Origin: Haematobia irritans
Lineage: Eukaryota > Arthropoda > Insecta > Diptera > Muscidae
NCBI RefSeq assembly: GCF_050003625.1
Contig: NC_134398.1
Location: 68,208,891 to 68,272,890 of the forward strand
Length of the DNA stretch: 64,000 nt
Direction: 5' to 3'
The first letter of the stretch is position 1, and every line of letters starts with the position of its first letter. Made by a program: the position numbers and the translations under genes. The notes under the pieces were generated by a model. That model made no database searches. It was given only the letters and a program-made list of their open reading frames with translations, and had not been told where the DNA came from. This document shows positions 1 through 10,879 of the stretch, piece after piece.

Positions 1-245
1 TATTACACATTTAGCAGAAATCTTTTTCTATAGAAAGTTATCGCAAAATTTTATTTTTTCTTAAAATTTGTACAAAATTTTTGCATAATATTGTATCCCA
101 AAATTTTTTAAGAAGCTTATTTCTATACAAAATTTTGTTAAAATTTTATTTCTATGAAAAATTTGTTAAAATTTTATTTCTATGAAAATTTTGTTAAAAT
201 TTTATTTCTATAGAAATTTTTGTCCAAATGTTATTTCTGCAGAAA
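1..245. repeat. AT-rich short tandem repeat array, left block
   Basis: Degenerate units of about 30 bases, built from 'ttttatttctatagaaaa' and 'ttgtcaaaat' with a palindromic ttctatagaa core, repeat through the block. The same array resumes at 813, so the two blocks are probably one array split by the dispersed repeat between them. No coding potential. Confidence 0.75.
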
Positions 246-329
246 AATTCCATTTGGTCTGACCATCGGACCAACTTCAATAATTTTTTTGGTCTATTTT
301 GGTCTAATCGGACTAATGGGGCTACGCCA

Positions 330-812
330 AAAACATGGAAGGATACGTACAGTATTCAGCACATCTATTGTAGTTCTAGAATATAGACCCCAAAACGGAG
401 GGCCGGTTTATAAGGGGACTATATCAAAAACTGGACCGATACACAATATATTCGGCACACCTCTTAATGGTCCTAGAATACCTCCAGATTTCCAATTTCA
501 GACAAATTGGATAAAAACTACGGATTCTAGAAGCTCAAGAAATAAAATCGGGAGTTCTGTCTATATGGGAGCTATATTAAAACATGGTCCGATAATCACC
601 ATTTTCAGCACTCCTCCTTATAGCCCTAGAATACCTCTAGGTTTCCAATTTCTGGCAAATTGGATAAAAACTACGGTTTTTATGAGCCCAAGAACCCAAA
701 TCGGGCGATCGGTTGATATGGGAGCTATATCAAAACCTGGACCGTTCTAGCTCATCTTCGACACGACAAACTTATTATACCCCTGTCACCATTCTATGGT
801 GGTGGGTGTAGA
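330..812. repeat. Dispersed repeat fragment with ~152-bp internal units
   Basis: Units with the core 'atgggagctatatcaaaa' and 'tggaccgata' recur near 412, 564 and 714, about 152 bases apart. The right end, 'ccattctatggtggtgggt', matches the right end of the large repeats in the triplicated unit near 28,230. The 176-residue open frame at 220-750 is a consequence of a period close to a multiple of three and is not a gene. Confidence 0.7.
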
Positions 813-1475
813 AATATTTTTATGTAGAAAATTTTGTCAAAAATTTATTTCTATAGAAAATTTAGCCAAAATTTTGCTTCTATAGAAAATTGTGCAAAAT
901 TTTATTTACACAAAAAATTTTCCAAAATTTCTATTAATAATTTTTTCAATTTTTTTTCTATAGAAAATTGTGCCAAAATTTTGTTACTATAGATTTTTTT
1001 TATACAAAATTTATACAACATTTTATGTCGATAGAAAATTTAGTCAACATTTTATTTTTATAGAAAATTTAGTCTAAATTTTCTTTCTATAGAAAATTTT
1101 GCAGCATTTTATTTCTTTAGAAAATTTTGCAAAATTTTATTTACTACACAAAAAATTTTCCAAAAATTTCTATTGATATTTTTTTTCAAAATTTTATTTC
1201 TATAGAAAATTTTGTCAAAATTTGTTTACTATAGTTTTTTTTTATAGAAAATTTGGTAAAAATTTATTTATATAGAAAATTTTCTCAAACATTTATTTAT
1301 ATAGAGAATTTAGTTCAAATTTTGTTTCTATAGAAAATTTTGCAAACTTTTATTTACTACACAAAAATTTTTCCAAAATTTCTATTTATATTTTTTTCAA
1401 AATTTTATTTCTATAAAACAATTTGTCAAAATTTTATTTATATAGCAAATTTTCTCAAATTTTTTTCTTACTGAT
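813..1475. repeat. AT-rich short tandem repeat array, right block
   Basis: Continuation of the ~30-base repeats seen at the left edge, with many copies of 'tttctatagaaaatttt'. Copies are diverged and interrupted by A/T runs. No gene is visible. Confidence 0.75.
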
Positions 1476-1700
1476 ACTCACTGCTAAGTCGAAAACTGGT
1501 AAAAGTGACTCAAATTTTGCTATATAAAAAATTATGAATGTTTCCCAAATATTGCACGAGATTTTGTAGAAGTCTGATTTCAGATTTTATCAAAAATGTA
1601 GATCTAAATACAAAGTTGTGCAGAGTATGTTACAATCGGCCCGCCCGACTTTAGACTTTCTTTGCGTTACGTCCCATAACGTTAGATTTAAATTTTAGGT
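1476..1700. repeat. End fragment of a dispersed fly repeat
   Basis: The stretch 'gctaagtcgaaaactggta' resembles 12,180-12,215, and the terminus 'cccgactttagact' near 1,647 matches 14,605-14,620. This is therefore one end of the same repeat family that interrupts the copia element at 11.4-14.6 kb. Confidence 0.6.
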
Positions 1701-2030
1701 ACAGAGATTTTCTAGAAGTATATACAATTTTGTCTTAATCGATTCAGATTCAAATTCATGCATATGGGAATATAACCCTTTATAATAATTTTCGTCCACA
1801 AATACATATACTGTCGGTATCTTCTCATATTATGATGGGTATTTATATCATTATTTTATTTATTAAACATTGCCCTAAATTTGAAATAAAAAGTTTAATT
1901 GGTATAAATGCGAAATTAAGACCTTTCTTGCACACATAAATAAATACGATACTTTATATCGATCCATATATATACCCCATATATACCCCCTAAATAGAAC
2001 TACAAATTAGTGGTACTAGAATGAGATTTA
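1701..2030. other. AT-rich spacer, no feature seen
   Basis: I see no open frame, RNA gene or clear repeat boundary in this stretch. Confidence 0.5.
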
Positions 2031-2035
2031 GTTAT

Positions 2036-2108
2036 ATTACCCGGAGTCGACTCCGGAGTCGGAGTCGGAGTCGAGTTGATGAAAAATGCTGGAGTCGGAG
2101 TCGAGCAC
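2036..2108. repeat. GAGTCG hexamer microsatellite
   Basis: Repeated 'ggagtc' units run through this stretch, interrupted around 2,075-2,090. The short Arg/Ser-rich open frame over it is a by-product of the hexamer. Confidence 0.8.
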
Positions 2109-2246
2109 AATTGGCTCGACTCCACAGCCCTGCTCGAGAGTTCACTTTTTTAGTGCACCTTTGGTTTTTTGAATGGAAAATGTATAGTCAAATTAAAAAC
2201 TTCAATTTCAATTTTATTGGTTGTAAAAACCATCGATACACCGTAT

Positions 2247-2470
2247 AACGATGCTATCATTTTGGGGTTGTCAAAGCGTTCGTTAAACAATCGAAAAAGC
2301 GTATAAAATATTGTTTTCATGACGCTTTGAAAACGTTGTTAAATACGATCGATAGATCGTAGAATGATGTTATCATTTTGGGGTTGTAGCAACGCTTTTT
2401 CCCACCGTGTATCAACCGTTTACAATGCTTTTACAACGCTTTTCCGATGGTTTTTTCTGACTGGGCTTGT
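2247..2470. repeat. Direct-repeat-bearing non-autonomous element remnant
   Basis: A near-identical 25-base block containing 'atcattttggggttgt' occurs at about 2,247 and 2,362, flanked by AACGCTTT-like words. It looks like a small non-autonomous element. No terminal repeats or target duplication could be fixed. Confidence 0.35.
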
Positions 2471-2589
2471 TTAAAAAAAATTCTTACACCTATTTTTCTG
2501 TACACATGTGTAGGTCCTGTCTCGCATCAACAGCGCACTCTTGGAGTCACACTGCCAACCCTACGGGAGGTATTAGGAGTGGTGACCAT

Positions 2590-2872
2590 CGTTTAAGCTT
2601 ACCTCCTTCCACCACAGAAAGCTTTCATGGGGATTATATCTCGTAGCCGTCCCGTAGAGATATGTTTACGGCAGTATATATTGATTGTAAATCTCTAACC
2701 CCTGTTTAAAAGTTGTTCTATTTACGCCAGAATACGCAAGGGGAAGCTTTGGAAATTGTTAAAAAGTCACAATTGACACATGAGGGTTTTTAGGTTGCAT
2801 GGAGCAACCTAAAGGATCGATATGAGAATAAAAGAATCCTGGCGAACACACAAAATTAAATTATATGGGATT
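2590..2872 (+). pseudogene. BEL/Pao gag fragment (DUF1759-like)
   Basis: Read with stops and a frame change, this stretch gives residues typical of the N-terminal gag of BEL/Pao retrotransposons: 'FHGDYIS', 'RRDMFTAVYID', 'GEALEIVKKSQLTHEGF', then 'NLKDRYENKRILANTQ'. In-frame stops (near 2,645 and inside the HEGF-VAW junction at about 2,810) and a shift near 2,715 show it is dead. It is followed immediately by the post-catalytic part of BEL reverse transcriptase, so the rest of gag, protease and the RT core are deleted here. Family assignment rests on motif recognition. Confidence 0.65.
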
Positions 2873-2883
2873 TCTATCGAGAG

Positions 2884-3875
2884 TTGGGATCCCGTATTTG
2901 TGTTTTTGTGTTCATCCAAGCTTCCAGTGACGACTTTATTTCGAAATGGATAGATCTGGACAATTTTTTAACGGCGTTATCTTCAGCTGGCTTTTCTATA
3001 AGGAAATTGACCTCTAATGATGGCCGGATTCTAAAGGATTTGCCAGCTGAACACCTTCTAAACGAACATTTTTTAGCAATTGAGAATGAAAGTAAGGCTA
3101 AAACTTTGGGCATCAGTTGGAATGCCAAAAGCTATGTTTTATTTTTGTGGTAAATCCTATTCGAAAAAAGAAGGATTTTACGAAAAGGGAAGTTTTGTCC
3201 GTAATTGCATCCTTGTTCGATGGGATGATTATTTGAATGCACCTTGTAAAAACCAATGGAAGCAGTTCGTAGGCGATTATGACATTTTGAATTCTGTTGA
3301 ATTGAGGTGCTGGATTGGATTTGACCCAAATTATAAAGTTGAAATACATGGATTTGTGGACGCCCCCGAAAAGGTTTATGGTGCCTGTGTACATGTTAGG
3401 ATAAAGTCGAGGAATGGAGAAATCATAACGCATTTATTGTTTGCCAAGTCGAGAGTAGCGCCATTAAAAACTATATCTTTACCGAGCTTGAACTGTGTGG
3501 AGCGCTGCTGTTAGCGGAACTGATGGGAAATGTACGAACTGAATTAAGTTTGGACAATAACCGTACGAAGTTTTATTGCTGGAGTGACTCAACGATAGTG
3601 CTGGCGTGGCTTCAAAAGCCTACTTCATCGTGGATCACTTTTATATCGAACAGGGTCTCCGAAATTATCGATTTAGTCGGAGAGGATTGTTGGGGACATG
3701 TCAGGTCAGAACATAACCCAGCGGACATTATTAGTAAAGGTTGTCGAGCCCATGAATTGATGGGTAATAATTTGTGGTGGCATGAACCATCGTGGTTGCG
3801 GGACACGGGCGAGGAATGGGTAACAGGCCCGAAAGGCAGTTCCATAACACAGAAGAGAGTCGTAGTATAAAGATG
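2884..3875 (+). pseudogene. BEL/Pao pol fragment: end of RT and RNase H region
   Basis: Three overlapping frames together give a BEL/Pao pol segment. The first (2,884-3,150) has 'LTALSSAGFSIRKLTSND', which normally follows the RT catalytic YVDD. The second (3,080-3,514) gives 'IHGFVDAPEKVYGACVHVR', the start of the RNase H-like domain (D in FVDA). The third (3,523-3,870) gives 'CWSDSTIVLAWL' and 'HNPADIISKGC', the end of that domain. Frameshifts separate the parts and the RT core is missing. A MITE (3,982-4,213) separates it from the integrase. Confidence 0.75.
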
Positions 3876-3981
3876 TTTTTTACCTACATGAAGAGTTTTG
3901 ATTATGTCCTTGTCCGATTTTCTTCGTATGCGAGGGCTCTAAGGGTCATGACATATGTCTACCGATTATTTTCGAAGCTTA

Positions 3982-4213
3982 AAGTGAGTATTAAGTTCGA
4001 GTTTAGCCGCTAAAATCGATAAAGTGAAAACTAAATCAGTAAGAAAAAGACATAAAATTATAAATATTTGTTGCAAATTTTATTATAACTTGATGGGGAA
4101 AAGCCCAACGCAAATTTTTACAAAGTTTGTATTCCTTAAAGTGGATTATTAAAGAAAAGTAATCGTGAAAAAATGACGATTTTAGCGGCTAAACTCGAAC
4201 TTAATACCCACCT
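3982..4213. mobile_element. 232-bp MITE with ~30-bp terminal inverted repeats, TTA flanks
   Basis: The ends are inverted copies: 'attaagttcgagtttagccg' near 3,989-4,008 and its complement near 4,184-4,203, extending about 30 bases. TTA flanks both sides (3,979-3,981 and 4,214-4,216). A 3-bp TTA/TWA duplication is typical of PIF/Harbinger-derived MITEs, so that superfamily is the likely source (inference). It sits inside the BEL pol remnant. Confidence 0.75.
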
Positions 4214-4289
4214 TTAGGGGGGAAACACATTCGAAGGGTCCAATAGAAGTTTCTGTTAGCGAGTTACAAGTAGTTAAGAGGAAACCAAT

Positions 4290-5220
4290 GCTCAATGTCT
4301 GTCGTTTAACGAAAGACATCCTGTCATTTTGCCTTACAATTGCAAGTTGTCGCAACTTCGAGTGGGTTTTATTCATTATATCATGGTACATGGGGCAATC
4401 ATTTGATGTTGCGGGTCCTCAGGTCGGAATTCTGGATCCCAAGGTCGAAAAACCTAATAAAGTCGGTTATTGGTCATTGCCGAACCTTCGCCATTTGTAC
4501 AAAACTATCCAGGGAACAAATTATGTCGGCTTTGCCAGTGTCTAGGACTCTTATTGACCGTCCATTTCTTCGGACGGGGGTTGATTTTGCCGGCCCTTTT
4601 GATCAAGAACTATGCAGGCGGTGAGTGATTTATCAACAGCTACGTTTTTATCTGCATTTTCGAGATTTGTCTCCCGCCGTGGATGCCCAAGCGATATCTT
4701 TTCCGACAATGTAACAAACTTTGTAGGAGCCTCCCGCACGTTGAAAGCGGAATTTCGTAACTTTGTACGCAATGTTAGTGCAGAGATAGTCCAGTCATAT
4801 GTGAATAATGGCATTTCAATCCTGCGGGTACACCCCACATGGGAGGCCTGTGGGAAGCAGGTGTTAAATCATTTAAACATCATTTCCGGAGAATTGCGTT
4901 TAATCTGAAGTACACATTTGAAGAGTTCGCTACACTCTTGGCGCGCATTGAGTCTTGTTTAAACTCTAGACTTCTTTGTCCTTTATCGGAAGACATTTCC
5001 TCTATTGATGCGCTTACGCCAGGTAATTTTTTAATCGGAGGACCGCTGTTAGCTCCCACTGAACCGCAAATCGGCGAGGCGCCAATTTCTGTTCTCAATC
5101 GGTGGCAAAGAATTAAAGTCATTAATCACAGTTTGTGTGTGCGGTGGAAAGAGGAATATTTAAAGTTAGGCTTAACTGCTGGCCTCGTTCGTTATTCTTC
5201 CTACAGATTAGTTTGTTTGC
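4290..5220 (+). pseudogene. BEL/Pao integrase fragment
   Basis: Frames 4,340-4,624, 4,612-4,908 and 4,839-5,234 join through shifts into a BEL/Pao integrase. It has a zinc-binding region remnant, 'TGVDFAGPF' (first catalytic D in VDFAGP), 'GCPSDIFSDNVTNFVGA' (second catalytic D in SDN), then 'LWEAGVKSFKHH' (E in WE) and the C-terminal 'LTPGNFLIGGPL' and 'LNRWQRIKVINHSLCVRWKEEYL'. The D,D,E residues are recognisable but split over three frames, so no enzyme could be made. The C-terminal end is cut at about 5,220, where gag-like sequence begins. Confidence 0.8.
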
Positions 5221-5298
5221 GTCTATATAGATAAAGGTTACTCATGCGCACGTTTTTATTTGTTGTTTTCTTCGTTTTTTATTTATTTTTACTTAGAA

Positions 5299-6390
5299 TT
5301 ATGGTCAAGGCAAAGAGATATAATCTCGAGAATCGCAAGGACAAGCAAAAGATTGTGTGTCGGGTTTGCCCGAAGGATCATCCACTTCGGTTTTGTGAGA
5401 CATTTTTGGCTATGGACTACACGTATGAGAATTCTACGTATGAGAATCGTATCAATAACATATATAGGCATTGTGGGGGTTGTTTGGCTCACGACCATAC
5501 GTGGCGTACATGTAAAAGTGAGGGACGTTGCAAGAAATGCGGTGATATGCGTCATACTTAGCTCCATAAGCCGGGACCTCATGCAAAGCGGTATCAAAAG
5601 GTTAGGACCTCGGAGAATGGACCCAGTTCGTCCAATAGCTCCTCTGAGAAAGGACCCAGTTCGTCCAATAATTCCCGAGAGAAGGACCTCGTTCGTCCTG
5701 TTTCTCTTCGTCGAGTAAACCTAAGTCATCCTCAAGTAGCACGAGGAATCGACAAACAACTGTTCTAGTTATTAAAAACGACAGTGCTACTGCGGAATCT
5801 CATTGTAGTCAAAATGCATCACTAAGAGACTATGAATCGGGTACGTGATCAGCAAATTGAAGAGCCGTCGCCAATGTACATAATTAAAGAGACTGTAATG
5901 CTCCGACCAACCGCGGTTGCGAAGATAGTTTGTGGGGAGCGGTATATCTATGAAAGAGATATCATAGATCCTGGGGCAGATACCACGATTATAGACTAGT
6001 CGTTGGAGCGAAGGATGGGCCAGAAAGCTATTCGAGTCGACAATGAATATAAGTGCTACATACAGATGCGAGGACGGTATGGCATGAGTAACACGGTAGA
6101 GACTTATGCCCAAGTTCGTCGGAAATATTCCATATTGACGCCAAAGAAGTCTGTTGATATTCGTATCGTCGATTAATATCCTGGAGTGCAACTAGCAGAT
6201 CCTATGTTTTACTTAGCTGGAAATGTACATCTCTCCCTAGGGGGAGACTTATACTCTAAGATCATACAGGTACCTTTGGAAAGCCCATCGCACAGTTTAC
6301 AATTTTTGGATTCATCTCCGGTGCCTGTTCAAATTAGTCTAAGCATGTTTCGATTTGTTACTAATGCTAGGATTAAATTTGGAAAATAAC
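5299..6390 (+). pseudogene. BEL/Pao gag zinc knuckles and protease, displaced 3' of the integrase
   Basis: A first frame gives cysteine-rich gag: 'CRVCPKDHPLRFCETF', then 'HCGGCLAHDHTWRTC' and 'CKKCGDMRHT', the BEL-type triple zinc-finger arrangement. After a Ser-rich stretch and frame changes, 'IIDPGADTTII' (protease DxGA) appears near 5,960 and 'LADPMFYLAGNVHLSLGGD' near 6,190-6,245. These parts normally lie between the gag N-terminus and the RT, yet here follow the integrase. Either a second damaged copy abuts the first or the element has been rearranged. Several stops and shifts make it a pseudogene. Confidence 0.65.
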
Positions 6391-6859
6391 AGGAAGGAAC
6401 GTGGATCAAGAATGAATTATAAAACGGTCCCGTTTCTACCCTTTTTTACTTTGGATTGATTAATGACATACAATTTACTTAAAAGTAAATAATTTTCTGG
6501 AAAAGATAAGTGAAATGAAAAGCAAATCCAAATAAGGCAAAGTAAGACTCAAAAATGAATGGACAAAATAATAAGTACATTTTCCAAAATCGGGAAATAT
6601 ACAGGTCTACTTGAATTTTTTTGGTTTAAATTGAACATAATTTTGTTACATTATCAATAACCAGTGTATCCAACTTTATTTTGATAACATTTTATACTCG
6701 CTTTGACATACTGCTTACAAGCTTCCGACTGGTTTTTTATACCATGTAACCTGCACAATCATACCATGTAATCTGCACAAAATTTCAAAGTTGTTGTTTA
6801 TTTTTAAATGTTTCATTCCCAATTCTGTGTTTTAACTCTCCACAAAGGTTTTCAATGGG

Positions 6860-7200
6860 TTTAAGGTCTGGTCTGGTGACTAAGTAGACCAATATAGAAG
6901 GGTTATGTCATTGTCTTGGAACCAATTTTTAATAAAGCGAAAAGTGAGTTTAAGATCGTTGTCTTGTTGAAACACCCACCTTAGAGGTATGTTTTCTTCT
7001 GCGTACGGCAGCATTGTGTTCTCCAATATATTTCTATATTCGAACAGGGTAATTTTATAAGTAATGCGATAAATTCGACCTAGGCCATACCAGAAAAAAC
7101 AGTCCCATACCAATATGTTCCCGCTCCCATGCTTGACCGTCATTTTTGTGAAGCGCATATGAAATTCTTTTCCTTGGGGTCGACGAACATTACGACTACT
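6860..7200 (-). pseudogene. Tc1-like transposase, C-terminal catalytic part
   Basis: The minus strand reads 'MRFTKMTVKHGSGNILVW', a hydrophobic stretch with 'YGLGRIYRIT', then 'LPYAEENIPLRWVFQQDND'. The D in QQDND is the second catalytic Asp of DD34E Tc1 transposases. The WPA..SPD..PIE segment that should follow is altered and the catalytic Glu is not readable in frame. The N-terminal side continues beyond the nested element at about 8,122. Confidence 0.7.
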
Positions 7201-7544
7201 ACACGCAAAGAAAAAAAAAAACGTTTGGAAAACGTGTATCGAAAACGTTTTTCTTGTGTTAGAGTTTTTTGAATTGCTTCGAAAATTTTAAACTTTTATC
7301 ACCAAAAAAATTCGTTTGTTACAAAGTTTTTATTTTTTCAATAAAAAAAGTTATTTTTGAAACAACAACAGAGTCCATTTCGTTTATATCAAACACTCTT
7401 CTTTTCTGACTTTTGGTCTTTAATAAAACACATTTTACAGTTCAAAATTTAATATAGTACAATGTAATGTTGAACATTTTTTTCGGAATCTTCCGAACAT
7501 ATGTAGAATGTATGTAAAAAAAAAAAACAAAAAAAAAAAAACTT

Positions 7545-7618
7545 TGGTCGAAGCAGGGATCGAACCCACGACCCTTGGCATGAGAGTCAGACGTAGCAAC
7601 CACTTCTCCACGGTGCCA
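7545..7618 (-). other. tRNA-like sequence (pol III box B) in a TIR element
   Basis: On the minus strand it starts 'tggcaccgtggagaag' (box A-like) and has a perfect box B 'ggttcgatccc' about 50 bases later, 74 bases in all. A CTC triplet sits at the anticodon position, but stem pairing is imperfect. It is more likely a tRNA-derived module of a transposon than a working tRNA gene. Confidence 0.5.
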
Positions 7619-7731
7619 AACTAAATGTTTGTTTCTGTTAAATAAACTTTGTTTATTCGGTTCGTGGGCGCCGCAAGCTATGCTATATAAATATAACTTA
7701 TATGGATATTTATCTCTTGATGACCATAACA

Positions 7732-7803
7732 GGTACATAGCTCAGTGGTTAGTGTGTTGGCTTACAAAGTGCATGGTCCGCGGTTCGATTCTCCGTCCAG
7801 GCA
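7732..7803 (+). other. Second tRNA-like sequence, opposite strand
   Basis: It contains box A 'tagctcagtggt' and box B 'ggttcgattct' spaced as in a tRNA. A TAC triplet lies in the middle of 'ggcttacaaag'. Acceptor-stem pairing is poor. A decayed reversed relative is at about 44,766-44,830, which argues for a mobile tRNA-derived module. Confidence 0.5.
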
Positions 7804-8880
7804 AAATGTAAAAAAATTTTAAAAATTTATAAAATCGTATAATTTCTTCTACATTGTTTGTATTACAGAAAAAGGTGCTAAGAACTAAAAATCTTCGTGG
7901 AAGTGAGAAAGATGTGAGGGAAAATGCAATTAGCCAGAAAAAAAAATTTTTTGAGTTAGTCTTTATGAAATTGTTTTTACATCCTGGAAAAGAATAAACG
8001 TTTATCACAAAAAGTATATACTTTTCTTCCAAATACACTTCCTTACAGCGAAAAGCAAATGAGAAACGAACTTTGTTTGTCTAAAATTTCGTTTGGGAGG
8101 AAAGAATTATTTTTTTGCGTGTACCATTTCGGAATATTTTTTTTTTTTCAGTTTCATCGCTCCACAGGATATTGCGTCATTTTCTCTCACCTACCGTTGC
8201 TACCGTCCAATAATGTTTTCTGGCGAAGCATAGTCTCATCCTACAAATTTTTTTCCGTAGCATAGGAACATTTCTGACTGTTCGGCCGGGTAATTTGGCA
8301 TGCACTAATCGCTGCTAAATAGATCGTGCAGATATCACATTGCCTATTTCAGCAGAAACTTGTCTTGATGATTTGAAAAGGTCTTTTTTTGGGAGAGTGA
8401 CAACAAGATTATCTGTTTTTCTTGGTTTTCCACGTATTTTCGCAGAACTTCTTTTCTATAGAGCTTTTTGAACACAAAGTAACGATCTCTTAAAAGATTC
8501 GAGGTCATTCAAAGAGTTTTTCCCTCAATTCTTAGAGCTAAAACCAGTCTTTTCTTTTCTACTACAATGACTTTTTCGGTTTATCTAGTACCTAATTTTT
8601 ATTATTATTTGCATTGAATCCATCGCCACTAAAAACACTATAACAATCTTTTTGCAAAATTTAAACATTTTCATATAAAAAAGCATAATGTACTAATTTT
8701 TTTGGCCAACCAAATAAGGCCTTTATCACAAAGAGAACACAGGAAATAAAAATAATGATATTTTTACGTTTTTTTTTTTTTCTTATTGAATCAGTGCAGC
8801 CAATATTGAACTTTAGTTACATGACGTAGTTACAACACCAAATTAAAAAATATGTTTGAGTTAGGACAAAAAGAAGGATT

Positions 8881-9184
8881 TGAAACCGAAGTAACCTATC
8901 ACAAATTTCTGCAGAAACGGGAAATAAGGAAAACTTTTTAAGTATTCCATAAGTAAAATGCTGTTTAGAGAAAATTTTATAAAATCAATTTTTGGCTTAT
9001 TAGAGCCAATTTCCATACTAATTAAAATCCAAGAATAGTTTCAAGTTGCGAATAAGAGATGTAAAACTAGTAGAGTTTTGAATAAATACAACATAAAGCT
9101 TTTTTTGCATTCCTTTTATCGGGAGGCCTAACTAAATTAAATTAAAAAATATTCACAATTCCTTTAATTCAAAATTAGGTTTTC
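8881..9184. other. AT-rich spacer, no feature seen
   Basis: No open frame or repeat boundary is recognisable between the truncated Tc1-like copy and the copia element. Confidence 0.45.
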
Positions 9185-9472
9185 TATATTAGGATTATGA
9201 CTTTTACGACATACGTATTATACCGTCGTAAACGTCGCAAAAGTCACCGTTTTCGACAAGGCAACCCTTGCATGCCGTTTGTACGATCGTATAAAGAGGA
9301 AGACAGTGATCTGTCGTGATGTCATATTTATAGAAGACTAGGTATGTTATAACATCGAAGAAAATACTAATGATTCTCTGATTCCCGAAGTTGAGACCAA
9401 TTAAATTCCATCCGATTTTGTTGATACAAATCCTGTGCAAGATACTACTACATTCTTACGCCCACATGATAC

Positions 9473-9508
9473 AAGTACAACCTTACGCCTACAAGTAAGG
9501 TTGTACTT
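9473..9508. repeat. Perfect 14-bp hairpin, first of two
   Basis: Arms 9,473-9,486 (aagtacaaccttac) and 9,495-9,508 are exact inverted copies with an 8-base loop. It abuts a longer hairpin at 9,510. Confidence 0.9.
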
Positions 9509-9509
9509 A

Positions 9510-9562
9510 CACCTTTAGGCTGTCGATTGAATCGTAATGATTCAATCGACAGCCTAAAGGTG
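9510..9562. repeat. Perfect 24-bp hairpin, second of two
   Basis: Arms 9,510-9,533 and 9,539-9,562 are exact inverted copies (cacctttaggctgtcgattg...) with a 5-base loop. Both hairpins lie inside the copia linker region, where the family has no such structure, so they are probably a mutational scar. Confidence 0.9.
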
Positions 9563-10264
9563 GAATGTGATGATAGTTGTGATGACGTCCAGTTTGACGA
9601 TGCTGAACAGGGCTATGAACAAAACAAGACAGATAACTATCGTCGATCTGAGCGAATTGCCGCAAAATCTTCGTCTAATTCTAACTTTTGTGCCTTGACA
9701 TTTGTATCCAATGACCCGAATACTTTGAAAGAAGCATTAGACTCTCCAGAAGCCGATGAGTGGCGTTTGGCCATGGATGAGGAGGGAATTGAAGAACCTT
9801 CCAGCCGAAAGGAAAGTTATAAAATCCAATGTCCGCAGAAAGGCAGATAGAAGGAATAGATTACACTGAGACATTTGCCCCTGTTGTCAGATATTCTTCA
9901 ATACGATTTCTCATAACCCTGTCCGTGAAGTATAAAATCCATATTCAAGTTGATGAATAGTGCAGTAACTGCATTTCTAAATGTAGAACTGGCGGAAGAG
10001 ATTTTTATGGCCCAACCGGAAGCCTACGACGATGGGAGTAATGAGTGTGTTTGTTAAAAAGAAGTATACGGACTAAAATAATCCAGCCGTGCTTGGAATG
10101 CCACACAGATCAAGGTTCTTCTAGAATTTGGTATCGAAAAAGCGACATTGACCAGTGCATATATCACCATCGTAAAGGTAATCGTCTTTTGTTTGTTGCA
10201 ATTTAGGTGACGACATGTGTACATCAACAGAAGAAGAGAAGGAGGAAATGGATAAGGTTCCATA

Positions 10265-10879
10265 CACAGAAAAAAATATCACCAAAATATTTCCAATTAA
10301 AAAGTTAATTGAAGTTGAAATTTTGTTCTATTAATATATTAATTGATACAATTAACTTTTTAATCAAGATAGAAACATTAAGTTAATTAAGTAAATGATT
10401 GAAAATTTTAAAATTTTTAATTAAAAAATTAAATTAAAGTCAGTTAAAAAAAGTGATGAACATTTTGCTTAATTTTTAATTAAAAATGTATTTCAAACAA
10501 TCAACACAAGACCCGACATCTGCTATTTATTTATTTATCTGCTATATCGCAATTTGTTAAGTACACAGAAAAAAATTTCACGAAAATTTTCCAATTAAAG
10601 TCTTAATTGAGTTTTAAAAAATATTCAATTAAAAATTTAATTGATTCAACAATTTTTTTAAGTGAAACAAAAATCAATCACACAAATTAACAGTATCAAT
10701 TAAGTTTTTAATTGGGTCAATTAATTTTTTATTGGATCAATTAATTTTTTAATTCGATCAATTAATTTTTAAGTGACTGTCAATTAATTTTTTAATTGAT
10801 ACTATGATTTCTGTGATTGAAGACATTTCAATTAAAAAATTAATTTCGTGATTGAATAAGAAAAAAAATTGTTTATGTG
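10265..10879. mobile_element. 615-bp AATTAA-rich MITE in copia RT
   Basis: TA flanks both sides (10,263-10,264 and 10,880-10,881). The ends read 'cacagaaaaaaatatcacc' and, inverted, 'cacataaacaattttttttc'. The interior is full of 'caattaattttttaattg' palindromes. A second left-end-like sequence at 10,564 suggests two tandem or nested copies. The same family interrupts a Tc1-like element at 29,730 and 38,528. Confidence 0.7.

Larger units (their letters stand above)
7202..8121. mobile_element. 920-bp TIR element nested in Tc1 copy A, TA target duplication
   Basis: TA at 7,200-7,201 and at 8,122-8,123 flanks inverted ends 'cacgcaaagaaaa' and 'ttatttttttgcgtg'. The triplicated-unit copy of this Tc1 lacks it, and the interrupted sequence 'gactacta|ccattt' rejoins exactly, so this is an empty-site comparison within the window. 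It has no protein frame. It carries two tRNA-like sequences in opposite orientation. A diverged relative lies, reversed, at about 44.6-44.9 kb. Confidence 0.75.
6470..8880 (-). mobile_element. Tc1-like DNA transposon, degenerate copy A
   Basis: Sequence here is the inverse of the Tc1-like copy in the triplicated unit (28,782-29,729) and of its 3' part at 45,258-46,345. Both show the 'aataataagtacatttt' terminal-type sequence at the 3' side. Copy A ends abruptly near 8,877, where the family's terminal repeat should continue, so its 5' end is truncated. It is split by a 920-bp element at 7,202-8,121. The transposase is broken. Confidence 0.7.

Noticed and set aside
220..750. 176-residue open frame near the left edge
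   Set aside because: It lies over a 152-bp repeat fragment of the same superfamily and has no recognisable domain.
7545..7803. Two functional tRNA genes
   Set aside because: Acceptor stems pair poorly and both lie within a TIR element with a decayed relative elsewhere, so they are better read as tRNA-derived modules.
7442..8265. Several short frames between the Tc1-like pieces
   Set aside because: They overlap tRNA-like and AT-rich parts of a TIR element and give low-complexity Phe/Lys-rich peptides.
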